NCBI GenBank assembly: GCA_002411545.1
Contig: DHTG01000075.1
Location: forward strand, 1-32,026
Source of the DNA: Bacteroidales bacterium UBA5266
GTDB lineage: Bacteria > Bacteroidota > Bacteroidia > Bacteroidales > WCHB1-69
Direction: 5' to 3'
DNA length: 32,026 bases
Shown: positions 31,985 to 32,026 of the stretch, piece after piece
Numbering within the stretch: the first letter of the stretch is position 1
How the letters are laid out: each line of letters starts with the position of its first letter
Notes under the pieces: generated by a model
Told to the model about the DNA's origin: nothing
Database searches by the model: none
The model's input: the letters and a program-made list of their open reading frames with translations, nothing else
Position numbers and translations under genes: made by a program

Positions 31985-32026
31985 TCAAAGGATGATACAA
32001 TGAAAATTTCTTTGCTCAAATTCGTC
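31985..32026 (-). CDS. Possible C-terminal end of a gene cut by the right edge
   Basis: One minus-strand frame is open from the edge to a TGA at 31987-31985 and reads DEFEQRNFHCIIL. A competing plus-strand frame starts with ATG at 32000 (MKISLLKFV). Too little is present to choose between them or to name a product. Confidence 0.2.
   Translation of the reverse strand, partial: DEFEQRNFHCIIL

Noticed and set aside
1..32026. CRISPR arrays, tRNA genes, insertion sequences, attachment sites
   Set aside because: No regularly spaced repeats, transposase frames, terminal inverted repeats or tRNA-like cloverleaf sequences were seen on reading the gaps between genes.

Overview
The window looks like a chromosomal segment of a Bacteroidota (probably Bacteroidales) genome. 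The base composition is AT-rich and there are no Shine-Dalgarno-like sites. Several genes are preceded by the Bacteroidota -7 promoter motif TAnnTTTG. Family content agrees: DUF4831, an Omp28-like lipoprotein, a FadL/PorV-like barrel, a PorE-like TPR/propeller/OmpA protein, the long form of IspG and a lamin-tail surface protein. I see no tRNA, rRNA, CRISPR array or insertion sequence. No stretch longer than 300 bases lacks a gene.

Layout. 1-848 (-): Na+/phosphate cotransporter cut by the left edge. 1116-2639 (+): unknown single-pass membrane protein. 2643-4367 (-): ECF sigma factor followed by a DUF4831 envelope protein. 4619-8487 (+): FadL/PorV-like barrel, a helix-hairpin-helix protein with a barrel-like body, and a patatin lipase, tightly packed. 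8629-14596 (+): phosphohexomutase, lpxD, mreC, mreD, a small beta-barrel protein and a LolC/E-type permease. These link sugar-phosphate, lipid A, cell-shape and lipoprotein-export functions. 14723-17236 (+): a large PorE-like protein ending in a degenerate retropepsin-like domain, followed by a strong terminator. 17326-19014 (+): ispG, closed by a perfect hairpin. 19065-23096 (-): Omp28-like lipoprotein, Rieske-like lipoprotein and a lamin-tail secreted protein.

23418-27905 (+) is the most unusual region: five close-packed genes for a PqqD-like peptide-binding protein, an ABC exporter, an HPr-kinase-like protein, a soluble S26-type peptidase and an uncharacterised nucleotidyltransferase. The mix resembles the accessory half of kinase-bearing lasso-peptide clusters, but no cyclase, leader protease of the lasso type, radical SAM enzyme or clear precursor is present. 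28037-31919 (+): tyrS, an outer-membrane barrel gene and pruA, ended by a hairpin terminator.

Most of the window therefore serves the cell envelope, with housekeeping genes (ispG, tyrS, pruA, pgm) between. Several gene starts were moved from the longest reading frame because a promoter, terminator, overlap or signal peptide decides them.
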